Shown here one piece after another: positions 8,358-16,165 of a stretch of DNA of 64,000 nucleotides. Under the pieces are notes generated by a model, which was given only the letters and a program-made list of their open reading frames with translations, ran no database searches and was not told the origin of the DNA. The stretch comes from Alphaproteobacteria bacterium (lineage in GTDB: Bacteria; Pseudomonadota; Alphaproteobacteria; GCA-2731375). Numbering within the stretch: the first letter of the stretch is position 1; every line of letters begins with the position of its first letter. Position numbers and translations under genes: made by a program. The stretch is from NCBI GenBank assembly GCA_021776235.1, contig JAJFGG010000038.1, forward strand, positions 1 through 64,000, written 5' to 3'.

Positions 8358-9232
8358 CCAGGATCCGAAAAGTTGGAGTGTGCGGCGCTGCCGGCACCAT
8401 GGGCGCCGGCATAGCCATCGTGGCGGCCCGGGCTGGCTTCGAAACCGTGGCTTATGATTTGAGCAGCGATGCTCTGAGCCAGGCGGCGGAAAACACAGCC
8501 GGTTTCTTCGAGAAATCCGTCGCGCGCGGGAAGATGTCCAAAAGCGATCGTGATGCTGTTTTGGCAAGGTTAACCAGCACGAACGACTTGGCTGACCTGG
8601 GCAACTGCGATCTGGTCATCGAGGCTGTGTACGAGGACCCGAAGGTAAAACAGGATCTACTCGCAACCCTCGACGCCACGTGCGCGGACCACACGATACT
8701 TGCCTCCAACACATCCACGCTGTCGATCACGGAAATCGCCTCCGGTTGCAGTCGCCAGGACCGGGTCGTGGGCATGCATTTTTGCCTGCCGGCTCAGCTC
8801 ATGAGGTTGATCGAGATGTCACCCGGCGTGAACACATCGGATGAAACGTTTCAGGCAGCCTGGGCCTGGACCGAGGCCGTCGGCCAGGTCCCCGTCCGCA
8901 CCCAGGACAAGCCGGGTTTCATCCTCAACGCGCTGCTGGTGCCGTTTAACAACGAGGCGATCCGAGCGGTAGAGGCCGGCGTGGCCGAACCAGCCGATAT
9001 CGATCACGCCATCAAGGCTGGTCTGGGTTACAAGATGGGCCCGCTCGAACTCATCGATCTCGTCGGCCTCGATACCCAAGTCCGCCTATGCGAGGCCTTT
9101 TACCCGATCACTCTTGACCCACGGGCAGCCGCACCGGCGCTTTTGCGCCGCATGGTTGCCGCCGGACGCCTTGGCCGTAAATCGGGCAGCGGCTTCTACA
9201 ACTACGATGACCAAGCCATGTACGGGAGCTAG
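8354..9232 (+). CDS. 3-hydroxyacyl-CoA dehydrogenase, N-terminal part of a PaaH-like pair
   Basis: A 292-aa NAD-dependent L-3-hydroxyacyl-CoA dehydrogenase. Its Rossmann domain begins VGVCGAAGTMGAGIA, followed by LVIEAVYED and LASNTSTLSI. The catalytic His is in VVGMHFCLPAQLM. The C-terminal dimerisation domain ends GRKSGSGFYNYD. Length matches HbdA/FadB2-type single-unit enzymes. The next gene encodes what looks like the remaining linker and second C-terminal domain of longer PaaH-type enzymes, suggesting that a protein of about 505 aa has been split into two. It would act on the ring-opened hydroxyacyl-CoA or on the cyclic hydroxy thioester. Confidence 0.88.
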   Translation: MTRIRKVGVCGAAGTMGAGIAIVAARAGFETVAYDLSSDALSQAAENTAGFFEKSVARGKMSKSDRDAVLARLTSTNDLADLGNCDLVIEAVYEDPKVKQDLLATLDATCADHTILASNTSTLSITEIASGCSRQDRVVGMHFCLPAQLMRLIEMSPGVNTSDETFQAAWAWTEAVGQVPVRTQDKPGFILNALLVPFNNEAIRAVEAGVAEPADIDHAIKAGLGYKMGPLELIDLVGLDTQVRLCEAFYPITLDPRAAAPALLRRMVAAGRLGRKSGSGFYNYDDQAMYGS

Positions 9233-9237
9233 GCGAG

Positions 9238-9879
9238 ATGAGCTACATGATTGTAAATAGCGGCGGAAGCCGTTCTTTCCCCACAGGCGATGCTTTCCTC
9301 GAACACGCTGCGGCGGACGCCGACATTGTGCTCTACCTTGGCGGCGCCAAAATGCGGGCCGACGAGCAAAAAACAGCGATCCTAGTTGAGTTGGGCGGCG
9401 AATGCCTCGGCGTCCATACCGGTGAAGGCGAGGGAACGAATGCGGGCAAGGAAGGCTCCAACATCCTGGGCTTCAACCGCTACCGTAACGGCCATGATGA
9501 ACCCTCAAATCTGATCGAGCTGGTGCGCCAACCGCGTACGCACGAAACTGCGTTGCGCGCCGCCAAGACATTGTTCACGACTGCCGGGCTCGAGGTCGCG
9601 GTTTGCTCCGACCAGGCGGGACGCATTATCGACCGCCTGGTACGGCCAAAGTATAACGCCGCGCTGCGCTTCCTTGATGAAGGTCTGGCCAGCGCCAAGG
9701 ATATGGATCTGACCTGTCGGATGGGCCTGGGCTACCCTGACGGCCCGATCGAACGGGTCTGTCGGGGCGGACTGGCCCATCACCATGACGTCACCGAAGC
9801 CCTGTTCCGGATCTACGGAACCGCTGGTTACGCACCGGCGCGCCGCGCCGTGGTCGCCAAGCAAAGGGCTCCACAATAA
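9238..9879 (+). CDS. stand-alone 3-hydroxyacyl-CoA dehydrogenase C-terminal domain protein
   Basis: A 213-aa protein with no nucleotide-binding loop. Residues 1-100 (DADIVLYLGGAKMR) resemble the linker region of long PaaH-type dehydrogenases. Residues about 115-205 match a 3HCDH C-terminal domain, with GRIIDRLVRPKYNAALRFL and GLGYPDGPIERV. It starts five bases after the preceding dehydrogenase, with its own ATG and an AGGCGAG ribosome site, so it is a separate cistron rather than a simple frameshift. It probably associates with the 292-aa protein to rebuild a two-C-domain enzyme. Its catalytic contribution is unknown. Confidence 0.72.
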   Translation: MSYMIVNSGGSRSFPTGDAFLEHAAADADIVLYLGGAKMRADEQKTAILVELGGECLGVHTGEGEGTNAGKEGSNILGFNRYRNGHDEPSNLIELVRQPRTHETALRAAKTLFTTAGLEVAVCSDQAGRIIDRLVRPKYNAALRFLDEGLASAKDMDLTCRMGLGYPDGPIERVCRGGLAHHHDVTEALFRIYGTAGYAPARRAVVAKQRAPQ

Positions 9880-9916
9880 TGACCAAAATTACACTGAAAC
9901 CAAAGGGAGAAACACC

Positions 9917-10261
9917 ATGATTAAACGTATGTCACTATTGCGTCGCAAATCGGGTCTGACGGAGGAGGAGTTCGACCGGCATTGGCGGGACATACACGGA
10001 CCGCTCGTAGCCGAACTGCCCGGATTGCGTCATTACACGCAAAACAGCCCAATTGGCAAAGTCGAAGGCCCCGCCCAAATTCCGGTGGCGGATGCCAACG
10101 TTCAGGTCGACGGCATCACCGAGCTTTATTTCGATAGCTTCGAAGCTATGGAGGCTGCCTATACCTCGGAACAAGGCAAGTTGTGTTTAGACGACGGCGA
10201 GCTGTTCATCGGATCAGCCACCACGTTTACCGTCACCGAACGCATCATCAAGGATTTTTGA
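9917..10261 (+). CDS. EthD-domain protein
   Basis: A 114-aa dimeric alpha-beta barrel protein. The ATG at 9917 has AAAGGGAG just upstream; a longer in-frame reading from 9785 overlaps the previous gene and is rejected. The hallmark is FDRHWRDIHGPLVAELPGLRHY, followed by a central strand with ITELYFDSFEAM. EthD was named from an ether-degradation cluster; such small proteins occur in many catabolic operons, often with uncertain roles as monooxygenase-like or carrier proteins. It continues the catabolic operon after the split dehydrogenase with a 37-bp gap. No catalytic function is claimed. Confidence 0.78.
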   Translation: MIKRMSLLRRKSGLTEEEFDRHWRDIHGPLVAELPGLRHYTQNSPIGKVEGPAQIPVADANVQVDGITELYFDSFEAMEAAYTSEQGKLCLDDGELFIGSATTFTVTERIIKDF

Positions 10262-10337
10262 CCGTCCTGTATGTTGGCCCGGTTCGATGTAGCCGGGCCA
10301 GGCGAAAGGACGACGTTTGCTGCAAGGGAGCAATATC

Positions 10338-11333
10338 ATGAAAGCCGTATGCGTTCGCGAATTCGGCCCCTACCACGGGGCCAAGGTCGAAGATCTCGAC
10401 GATCAAATACCGGGTCCGGACGAAGTTGTCATCGGCGTCCGGGCGGCTGAGGCCAATTATCCCGATATCCTGGTCATGCAGGGCGACTATCAGATCAAGC
10501 CGCCCTTGCCGTTTTCTCCTGGAAAGGCCGCAGCCGGCGTCGTCGAAGCCGTCGGCTCCGCTGTGACGGCTCTAAAACCCGGCGATCACGTCGCAGCGCA
10601 GGTCGAACATGGCGCCTATGCCGAAAAACTGAAGGCGAGCGCGGCAACATGCTATCCCATGCCGGAAGATATGCCGTTTACCGACGCTGCGGCGCTGGGG
10701 CTGGTCTACCAAACCTCGCATTTCGCCTTGGTGGAACGAGCCGGCCTGGCGGCGGGTGAGACCGTCCTGGTTCTGGGCGCCTCGGGCGGCATCGGCATCG
10801 CCAGTGTCCAACTGGCTAAGGCGCTGGGCGCGAACCGGGTCATCGCAGGGGTTCTTGGCGCCGAGAATGTTGCAGTGGCCAGCACAGCCGGTGCGGATCA
10901 CGTCATCGACCTGGCGATGGATGACCTGCGCGATGGGCTACGGGACGCCATCAACGACATCACAGGAGGCCTGGGCGTCGATGTCGTGATCGACCCGGTT
11001 GGCGGTGCGACCAATGCCGCCGCCCTGCGGGCCATGGCGTGGCGTGGGCGCATGGTCATTATCGGATTTGCCTCAGGCGAAATCCCGACCATCAAGTCCA
11101 ACTACCTTCTGGTGAAAAACATCGCCGTGAGCGGCCTGCAATGGTCCGACTACCGGGAGCGCGAACCGGCTTGGGTGGCAAACGTTCAACAAGAACTTTT
11201 CGATCTGTATCAGGCTGGAAAACTTACCCCACACATATCGAAGCGTTTCCCACTGGAAGGGTTTTCCGAAGCGCTTGATTTGTTAAAAGCCGGGAAGGTG
11301 CAAGGCAAGGTCATCCTGACGCTTGACGTCTGA
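10338..11333 (+). CDS. NADPH:quinone oxidoreductase-type medium-chain reductase
   Basis: A 331-aa zinc-free medium-chain dehydrogenase/reductase. The ATG at 10338 has AAGGGAG upstream. The N-terminal GroES-like domain has PFSPGKAAAGVVEAVG, where zinc enzymes would carry GHE. The Rossmann domain opens LVLGASGGIGIASVQLAKA, and DVVIDPVGG follows. It lacks catalytic-zinc ligands, so it belongs with QorA, zeta-crystallin and enoyl reductases rather than alcohol dehydrogenases. In this cluster it may reduce an enone or enoyl-CoA, or a quinone by-product. It follows the EthD gene after 76 bp and may have its own transcription or continue the operon. Confidence 0.85.
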   Translation: MKAVCVREFGPYHGAKVEDLDDQIPGPDEVVIGVRAAEANYPDILVMQGDYQIKPPLPFSPGKAAAGVVEAVGSAVTALKPGDHVAAQVEHGAYAEKLKASAATCYPMPEDMPFTDAAALGLVYQTSHFALVERAGLAAGETVLVLGASGGIGIASVQLAKALGANRVIAGVLGAENVAVASTAGADHVIDLAMDDLRDGLRDAINDITGGLGVDVVIDPVGGATNAAALRAMAWRGRMVIIGFASGEIPTIKSNYLLVKNIAVSGLQWSDYREREPAWVANVQQELFDLYQAGKLTPHISKRFPLEGFSEALDLLKAGKVQGKVILTLDV

Positions 11334-11411
11334 GCCTCACCCGACCGGCGCGAACACAAATATCGGATTGAAACGGAAGGCATCGCCTTTCGTACGGCTA
11401 AAGGATAGAAG

Positions 11412-12470
11412 ATGAGCAACAAAACGAAAACCGCGCTGATCGCCGGCGCGACCGGGGTCGTCGGGCGAAATCTCCTCAAGTACGTTCTGTCACGCGGGGA
11501 CTGGAACGTGATTACGTTGTCGCGACGTCGTCCGGATCTCGAGGGTGCGTACACCCATATCCCCGTCGATCTATTGGATCCCGACGATTGCCGGGAAAAG
11601 CTGGGTGGACTTCAGGACATCACCCATGTGTTTTTTGCCGCCTACATCGAACGCCCGACATGGGCTGAAACCGTCCCGCCGAACGTCGATATTCTGCGCA
11701 ATTTGATGGATGCGGTCGAACCGGTGGCGGCCAACCTTCAACATGTGAATCTAATGCATGGCACCAAGTGGTATGGCAATCATCTCGGGCCGTTCAAGAC
11801 GCCGGCGCAGGAAGATGATCCGCGTCACATGCCGCCCAATTTCTACTACGACCAACAAGACCTCGTTGCCGAAAGGGCAAAAGGGAAGGCTTGGACCTGG
11901 TCAACCGCCCGGCCCCATGGCATCTGCGGTTTCGCGATCGGTAATCCGATGAATTTGAGCATGGTCGTGTCGGTCTACGCGACCATCTCTAAAGCATTGG
12001 GTCTGCCTCTCCGTCACCCCGGATCTGTTGCCAATGCCAACGCTCTTTACCAAGTTACCGACACCTCGCACTTGGCCAAGTCGGCTGTCTGGATGTCGAC
12101 CGAACCGGGCTGCGCCAACCAACCCTTTAACATCACCAATGGCGATATCTTCCGTTGGGCCGATATGTGGCCCGCATTCGCCAAATATTTCGGAATGGAT
12201 TTAGCGCCGCCGCAGCAAATCAATTTGGAGCACATGATGGCGGACAAGGGCAATCTCTGGACGGACATCGTCGAGCAACATGGTTTGCAAGATATCCCTT
12301 ATGACCAGCTGGTGTCATGGGCCTATGGGGATTTCGTCTTTACGCCGGAGTACGACATTATTTCCTCGATGACCAAAGCACGGCAGTTTGGATTCCACGA
12401 TATCGTCGATTCCCGGCAAATGTTTTTGTCCTTGTTCGATGATTTGAGACAGAACCGCATAATTCCCTGA
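11412..12470 (+). CDS. PRISE-type SDR enone reductase (progesterone 5-beta-reductase/iridoid synthase-like)
   Basis: A 352-aa atypical SDR. GATGVVG at 12-18 binds NADPH. Instead of the usual YxxxK, it has the two motifs typical of the PRISE group: MHGTKWYGNHLGPF, with the catalytic-type Lys119, and NFYYDQQD, with Tyr145/Tyr146. PRISE enzymes reduce the C=C of activated enones such as progesterone, 8-oxogeranial or cyclohexenone. Length is close to plant and bacterial homologues. It sits in the middle of the island's catabolic genes, next to EthD-like and SDR genes. An enone reduction in degradation of a cyclic ketone or terpenoid is the natural inference; the substrate is unknown. Confidence 0.82.
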   Translation: MSNKTKTALIAGATGVVGRNLLKYVLSRGDWNVITLSRRRPDLEGAYTHIPVDLLDPDDCREKLGGLQDITHVFFAAYIERPTWAETVPPNVDILRNLMDAVEPVAANLQHVNLMHGTKWYGNHLGPFKTPAQEDDPRHMPPNFYYDQQDLVAERAKGKAWTWSTARPHGICGFAIGNPMNLSMVVSVYATISKALGLPLRHPGSVANANALYQVTDTSHLAKSAVWMSTEPGCANQPFNITNGDIFRWADMWPAFAKYFGMDLAPPQQINLEHMMADKGNLWTDIVEQHGLQDIPYDQLVSWAYGDFVFTPEYDIISSMTKARQFGFHDIVDSRQMFLSLFDDLRQNRIIP

Positions 12471-12559
12471 AGGTCGTCTATTGCACATCAGGCAGAGATG
12501 CATCTCTTGCTAGCGATTTATCGGGGTAGAAATTTGAATGAACAAGGAGGGATGAAGTC

Positions 12560-12865
12560 ATGACAGCATATCTCATTGTACGGGCCGTAGTGCCTCAGGA
12601 AGACCGCGCTGATTTCGATAGCTGGTATGAGCGAGAGCACCTACCAGACGCCAAGCGGGCATTCGGCGCGAAGTCCGCATTCCGTGGCTGGACGTTCGAA
12701 GACGATAGTCTTCACTATGCAATGTACGAATTTGCGAGTTTGGAGATCGCGCGTTCTACTCTGGATTCCGAAGCCCTTAAAGCGATGGTGGCGGAGTTCG
12801 ATCGAACTTGGCTGGGCCGTGTGACCCGTAGCCGGGAAATTATTGAAATCGCCCAGCGGCTATGA
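12560..12865 (+). CDS. small EthD-like dimeric alpha-beta barrel protein
   Basis: A 101-aa protein preceded by AAGGAGGGATG, a strong ribosome site. Its main feature is FDSWYEREHLPDAKRAFGA near residues 18-36, of the pattern FxxWYxxEHxP. The same pattern appears twice in the 215-aa protein at 13819-14466. The fold is probably a ferredoxin-like alpha-beta barrel that dimerises. It lies 89 bp after the PRISE gene and 60 bp before an SDR. It may bind or process a pathway intermediate, but no catalytic assignment is made. Confidence 0.72.
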   Translation: MTAYLIVRAVVPQEDRADFDSWYEREHLPDAKRAFGAKSAFRGWTFEDDSLHYAMYEFASLEIARSTLDSEALKAMVAEFDRTWLGRVTRSREIIEIAQRL

Positions 12866-12925
12866 CGCCATAGGTCGGTGGTCAGACATCCGCTTCCAAT
12901 CTCATGAAATCAAGGAGACCGGCAA

Positions 12926-13660
12926 ATGACAAAATTGCAGGGTAAAGTCGCTCTAGTCACCGGTGCCGGCAGCGGTATCGGTCGGGCAACGGCAATTCGA
13001 TTGAGCGCGGACGACGCAAAGGTCATCGCGACAGATATTACCATTGATGTTGATGAGATTGATGGGGTTGAGTTTATCAAGCATGACGTCCAGGAAGAAG
13101 GCGCTTGGGAGGATCTCATGGCGTCAATCGAGCGAAATCACGGGCGTTTGGATATTCTGGTTAATAACGCGGGCATTCTGCGAGAGGCGCCAATTGAGGA
13201 GACGTCCTTCGAAATGTGGAGCAGCGTTTTATCCACCAATCTCACCGGAACGTTCTTTGGCTGCAAACATGCAGTGCCATTGTTGGCGCAATCGGAGGGC
13301 GGCGCTATTGTCAATGTTTCTTCTATTGATGCTCTAAGCGGCAGCTTTCATCATGCAGCCTACGCGGCATCCAAGGGAGGCGTCGCGGCCCTCACACGCG
13401 CTGCCGCTATGGAACTGGCGGAACGTGGCATTCGTGTCAACGCCGTCTGTCCCGGATCGGTCGAAACGCCGATGGCCGAAGCGATGTTCGCAGCCAGCGA
13501 AGACCCGGAACTGGCGGAGCGGCGCCGCGAGGTGCATCCCCTCGGCCGCATCTCCACGCCGGAAGAACAAGCAGACGCGATTGTCTTTCTTTGCGGACCC
13601 GACGCAGCTTTTATCACCGGTGCCGTATTGCCCGTCGACGGCGGTCGGGCCATTCGCTGA
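12926..13660 (+). CDS. short-chain dehydrogenase/reductase
   Basis: A 244-aa classical SDR: TGAGSGIGRATA loop, NNAGIL, NVSSIDALSGS with the catalytic Ser, YAASKGG with Tyr and Lys, then VCPGSVETPMAEAM and the C-terminal DGGRAIR. The FASTA-independent cofactor hint is the acidic residue at the end of strand 2 (IATDITID), which favours NAD(H). AAGGAGACCGG lies upstream of the ATG. It would oxidise or reduce an alcohol/ketone pair in the island pathway and is distinct from the BadH-like SDR at 6484. Substrate unknown. Confidence 0.87.
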   Translation: MTKLQGKVALVTGAGSGIGRATAIRLSADDAKVIATDITIDVDEIDGVEFIKHDVQEEGAWEDLMASIERNHGRLDILVNNAGILREAPIEETSFEMWSSVLSTNLTGTFFGCKHAVPLLAQSEGGAIVNVSSIDALSGSFHHAAYAASKGGVAALTRAAAMELAERGIRVNAVCPGSVETPMAEAMFAASEDPELAERRREVHPLGRISTPEEQADAIVFLCGPDAAFITGAVLPVDGGRAIR

Positions 13661-13818
13661 TGGAGATCGCCGGTGACAAAATCTCTGTTCACCACGGGGC
13701 TTTCTGCGTGACCGCTTTACTCTGAGCTGTGGGCTTGGTTAGCGACACGGCCAACAACCACTGTCTTTTCCGGCGTAGGGTAAACGGATAGGGTCAGTGA
13801 AATTATAAGGAGGATAGC

Positions 13819-14466
13819 ATGGCCAAAGGCCTGCTCGCAGCCGCATTTGATTTCTCGAACGCGCATAGTGACGAATTCCACGATTGGTATGATCTGGAGC
13901 ATATTCCCGAGCGCCAGGCCGTTCCCGGTTTTGGCGCCTCCGAACGCTGGATCAGCGTCGAGAAGCCGACCATAGCGGTAGCGACCTACGATCTCGACAC
14001 GCTTGATGTGTTGCAAAGCGAAAGCTACCAATCCGTTGCTCATGAGAACATCACGGTCTGGTCTAAACGGGTCACCACCATGTGTGATTATTTACTGCGA
14101 TTCGAGGGCAGCCAAATAACGCCGGGTGAAGCCATCGCGCCAGAGGGCGCCGGCGGTATGTTGCTCAATGCCATGAATGTCACGGCCGAGGCCGAAGCGG
14201 ATTTTAATGCCTGGTATGATGAGGAGCATTTGCCGGCGCTTTTGGCCGTACCCGGCACCCTGGCGGCCCGGCGCTACCGCTCGGGCGAGGATCCGCAGGG
14301 CAAGCGCAGTCATCGCTATCTGGCGATTTACCACCTCACTTCGCCGGAGGTAACACGGAGCGCTGCCTGGAAAGCCGCCGTTGACACCCCATGGAGCGAT
14401 CGGATGCGACCGCATTTCCGGGACCGAATGCGCCTCCTGACACGGCGCTATGTCCGCAACACCTAG
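13819..14466 (+). CDS. tandem EthD-like protein
   Basis: A 215-aa protein built of two alpha-beta barrel halves. The first half has FHDWYDLEHIPERQAVPGF near residue 20, the second FNAWYDEEHLPALLAVPGT near residue 135. Each matches the FxxWYxxEHxP motif of the 101-aa protein at 12560, so it probably arose by duplication and fusion and folds as an intramolecular dimer. AAGGAGGATAGC precedes the ATG. The conserved Trp, Tyr, Glu and His could line a ligand pocket. It sits between an SDR and a cupin gene in the island. Function unknown; a role in substrate handling is inferred from context. Confidence 0.75.
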   Translation: MAKGLLAAAFDFSNAHSDEFHDWYDLEHIPERQAVPGFGASERWISVEKPTIAVATYDLDTLDVLQSESYQSVAHENITVWSKRVTTMCDYLLRFEGSQITPGEAIAPEGAGGMLLNAMNVTAEAEADFNAWYDEEHLPALLAVPGTLAARRYRSGEDPQGKRSHRYLAIYHLTSPEVTRSAAWKAAVDTPWSDRMRPHFRDRMRLLTRRYVRNT

Positions 14467-14633
14467 CCGCGCTGTCCAACGTTCCGGAATAACACCGGTA
14501 TTTCCCGGAGCTCATCGCTTCACGGGCGATAGGCGGGCATCGAAAAGACATAGGCCGCCATCCTAGCTGCTATATGGTTAGGTTGATTACTCTGTCCCTA
14601 GGGTGTGAATAACGACTCACGGAGCGCAATTGG

Positions 14634-15284
14634 ATGAAGATGGAACTAAGGCTACATGAAGACACGCCTTTTGCTTCGAACACATGGCACCTCGGTCCGG
14701 GCGTGCCGCGCGCGATCTACGTGTCTGCCGGGCAGGTGACGATCAATGGCACCGTGTTGGAGCAGGACGACGGAATTGTTTCGTCAGAAGAATTGACCAT
14801 CGTCGCGGGTGGTCAAGGCGCGACCCTATGGCGCTGGGAGGTCACACCAGAGTCGGCTGCCGTCGCGGCTCTTGCTGGGCGCGGCACCATGCGTTTGGCG
14901 GCGCCAATTTACGCCGCTGCAATTTCTGACAGTCTTCTCATGCGGCTGGACAGCGTTGCGTTCCCGCCTGGAGGGTGCGCACTTCTCCACACCCACCAAG
15001 GGCCGGGAATTCGTTGCCTACGGGAAGGTAGCATCCGTATAGACACTGAGGGACGTTCAGCCTCCTATGGTCCTGGCGGCGCCTGGTTCGAGGCCGGGCC
15101 AGAGCCAGTCTTCGCCCAGGCGGCTCAAGATCAATCCAGCCGCTTCATTCGCGCCATGGTGTTGCCGCGCGCGTTGATGGGCGTTTCATCCATTCACTAC
15201 GTGAATGAGGTTGATCGGGGGAAGCCAAAATCACAAAGCTATCGGGTCTGGTCGGAAGCCGCTATCGAGTTTCCCGAAGAATAA
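14634..15284 (+). CDS. cupin-fold protein
   Basis: A 216-aa protein with what looks like two cupin-type halves. The C-terminal half carries metal-site-like residues in FPPGGCALLHTHQGPGIRCL, followed by GSIRIDTEG and YGPGGAWFEAGPEPVFA; the His pair resembles cupin motif 1. The N-terminal half (about 1-90) has strand-rich sequence without clear metal ligands. No signal peptide is present. Cupins of this type include small dioxygenases, isomerases and binding proteins. It lies in the catabolic island upstream of the broken SDR. The fold is supported moderately; the reaction is unknown. Confidence 0.65.
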   Translation: MKMELRLHEDTPFASNTWHLGPGVPRAIYVSAGQVTINGTVLEQDDGIVSSEELTIVAGGQGATLWRWEVTPESAAVAALAGRGTMRLAAPIYAAAISDSLLMRLDSVAFPPGGCALLHTHQGPGIRCLREGSIRIDTEGRSASYGPGGAWFEAGPEPVFAQAAQDQSSRFIRAMVLPRALMGVSSIHYVNEVDRGKPKSQSYRVWSEAAIEFPEE

Positions 15285-15298
15285 TTCAGGAGGATATC

Positions 15299-15694
15299 AT
15301 GCGGTGTGAAGGAATGGTTGTGGTCGTCACGGGCGGCGCCATGGGAATTGGCCGCGCCATCGTTGAAGGTTTCCTTGACCAGGATGCCTCTGTTGTCTTA
15401 GCGGACAAGTCCGGCGCCAAGGAGGCCGCTGAGTCATTGGCGCAACAGGGTCGGCACGTTGTTGGAGTTGCTTGCGATGTCTCAAGCGCCAAAGAAACCC
15501 AGGCCATGGCTCAGGCCGCTCTTAATGAGTTTGGCCGGATCGATGTCCTCGTAAACAACGCAGGCATTTATTCTTCCTTGACACCAAAACCGTTCGAGGA
15601 ATTGGAGGCCGAAGATTGGCGGCAGGTACCTAGCACGCTTGCGGGACTCAACAGCATTTGTCGGACGTCACCTGTGGATTTTGTCTCTTTTTAG
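15299..15694 (+). pseudogene. truncated short-chain dehydrogenase
   Basis: An SDR that begins normally with a TCAGGAGGATATC ribosome site, TGGAMGIGRAI loop and VLVNNAGIYSS, but loses homology after EEDWRQ-like residues near base 15626. It ends at 131 aa with an unrelated tail, where a complete SDR would run to about 250 aa. The catalytic Ser and Tyr-Lys region is missing, so it cannot be an active dehydrogenase. The break lies about 200 bp before the tRNA attachment scar. This suggests that the 3' half was lost when the island edge formed or was rearranged. Confidence 0.8.
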
Positions 15695-15822
15695 ACTCAC
15701 AAATCGCAATCATAAGGGACGGTGCAGTTTTCGTAGCGTTTTCAACGGTCTAGAAATGCTTGTCTCTGCCTAAAACGGGCAGCGCTCTCGTAACCTATTG
15801 ATTTTACGTTGGAGTCTCGCAG

Positions 15823-15867
15823 CTCCGAAGGCAGAGGTCGCACGTTCGAATCGTGCCGGGTGCGCCA
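15823..15867 (+). other. tRNA-Arg(CCG) 3' fragment, probable integration scar (att site)
   Basis: Forty-five bases match the 3' part of an alphaproteobacterial tRNA-Arg: anticodon loop CTCCGAA, 3' anticodon stem GGCAG, T arm GCACG-TTCGAAT-CGTGC with perfect pairing, acceptor strand CGGGTGC, discriminator G and encoded CCA. The bases upstream do not pair as the 5' anticodon stem (CTGCC would be needed), so this is not an intact gene. Site-specific integrases leave such 3' copies at the far end of islands inserted into tRNA genes. Its orientation puts the island on the left. Confidence 0.82.
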
Positions 15868-16165
15868 ATTCCTTTGAAATTGATGGGTTTTGGTAAGAAC
15901 CCGGGCAGATTTACGGCGCGAATCCGCCCGGCGATGAACGATTAAAGTGCAGCGTCACCGAAATCGTCACCGAAATCCGGCCCAACCTCCATTGATCTAT
16001 TGGTTGGATCGTCTTCAGAGCATTGATTAGAGCATTGAGAATCGCCATTGGTTCGCCTGCGGGTGCCACATACGAAAGGCGATACAATCTGTCAGTGAAC
16101 CAGTCGGGCCATTCGTCCTCGGCAGTGGCAGTGCTTGCGGCACGCGATGATAACGGCTCAGCCGG
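15868..16165. other. intergenic region right of the attachment scar
   Basis: About 300 bases without a credible gene. A short direct repeat CGTCACCGAAAT occurs twice at about 15954-15975, and there is a near-repeat of GAGCATTGA. No integrase remnant was recognised in either strand. It ends just after the stop of the RTX gene on the minus strand. Confidence 0.5.

Noticed and set aside
15781-15867. Complete tRNA-Arg gene
   Set aside because: The sequence 5' of the anticodon loop does not pair as anticodon, D or acceptor stems, so only the 3' part is present.
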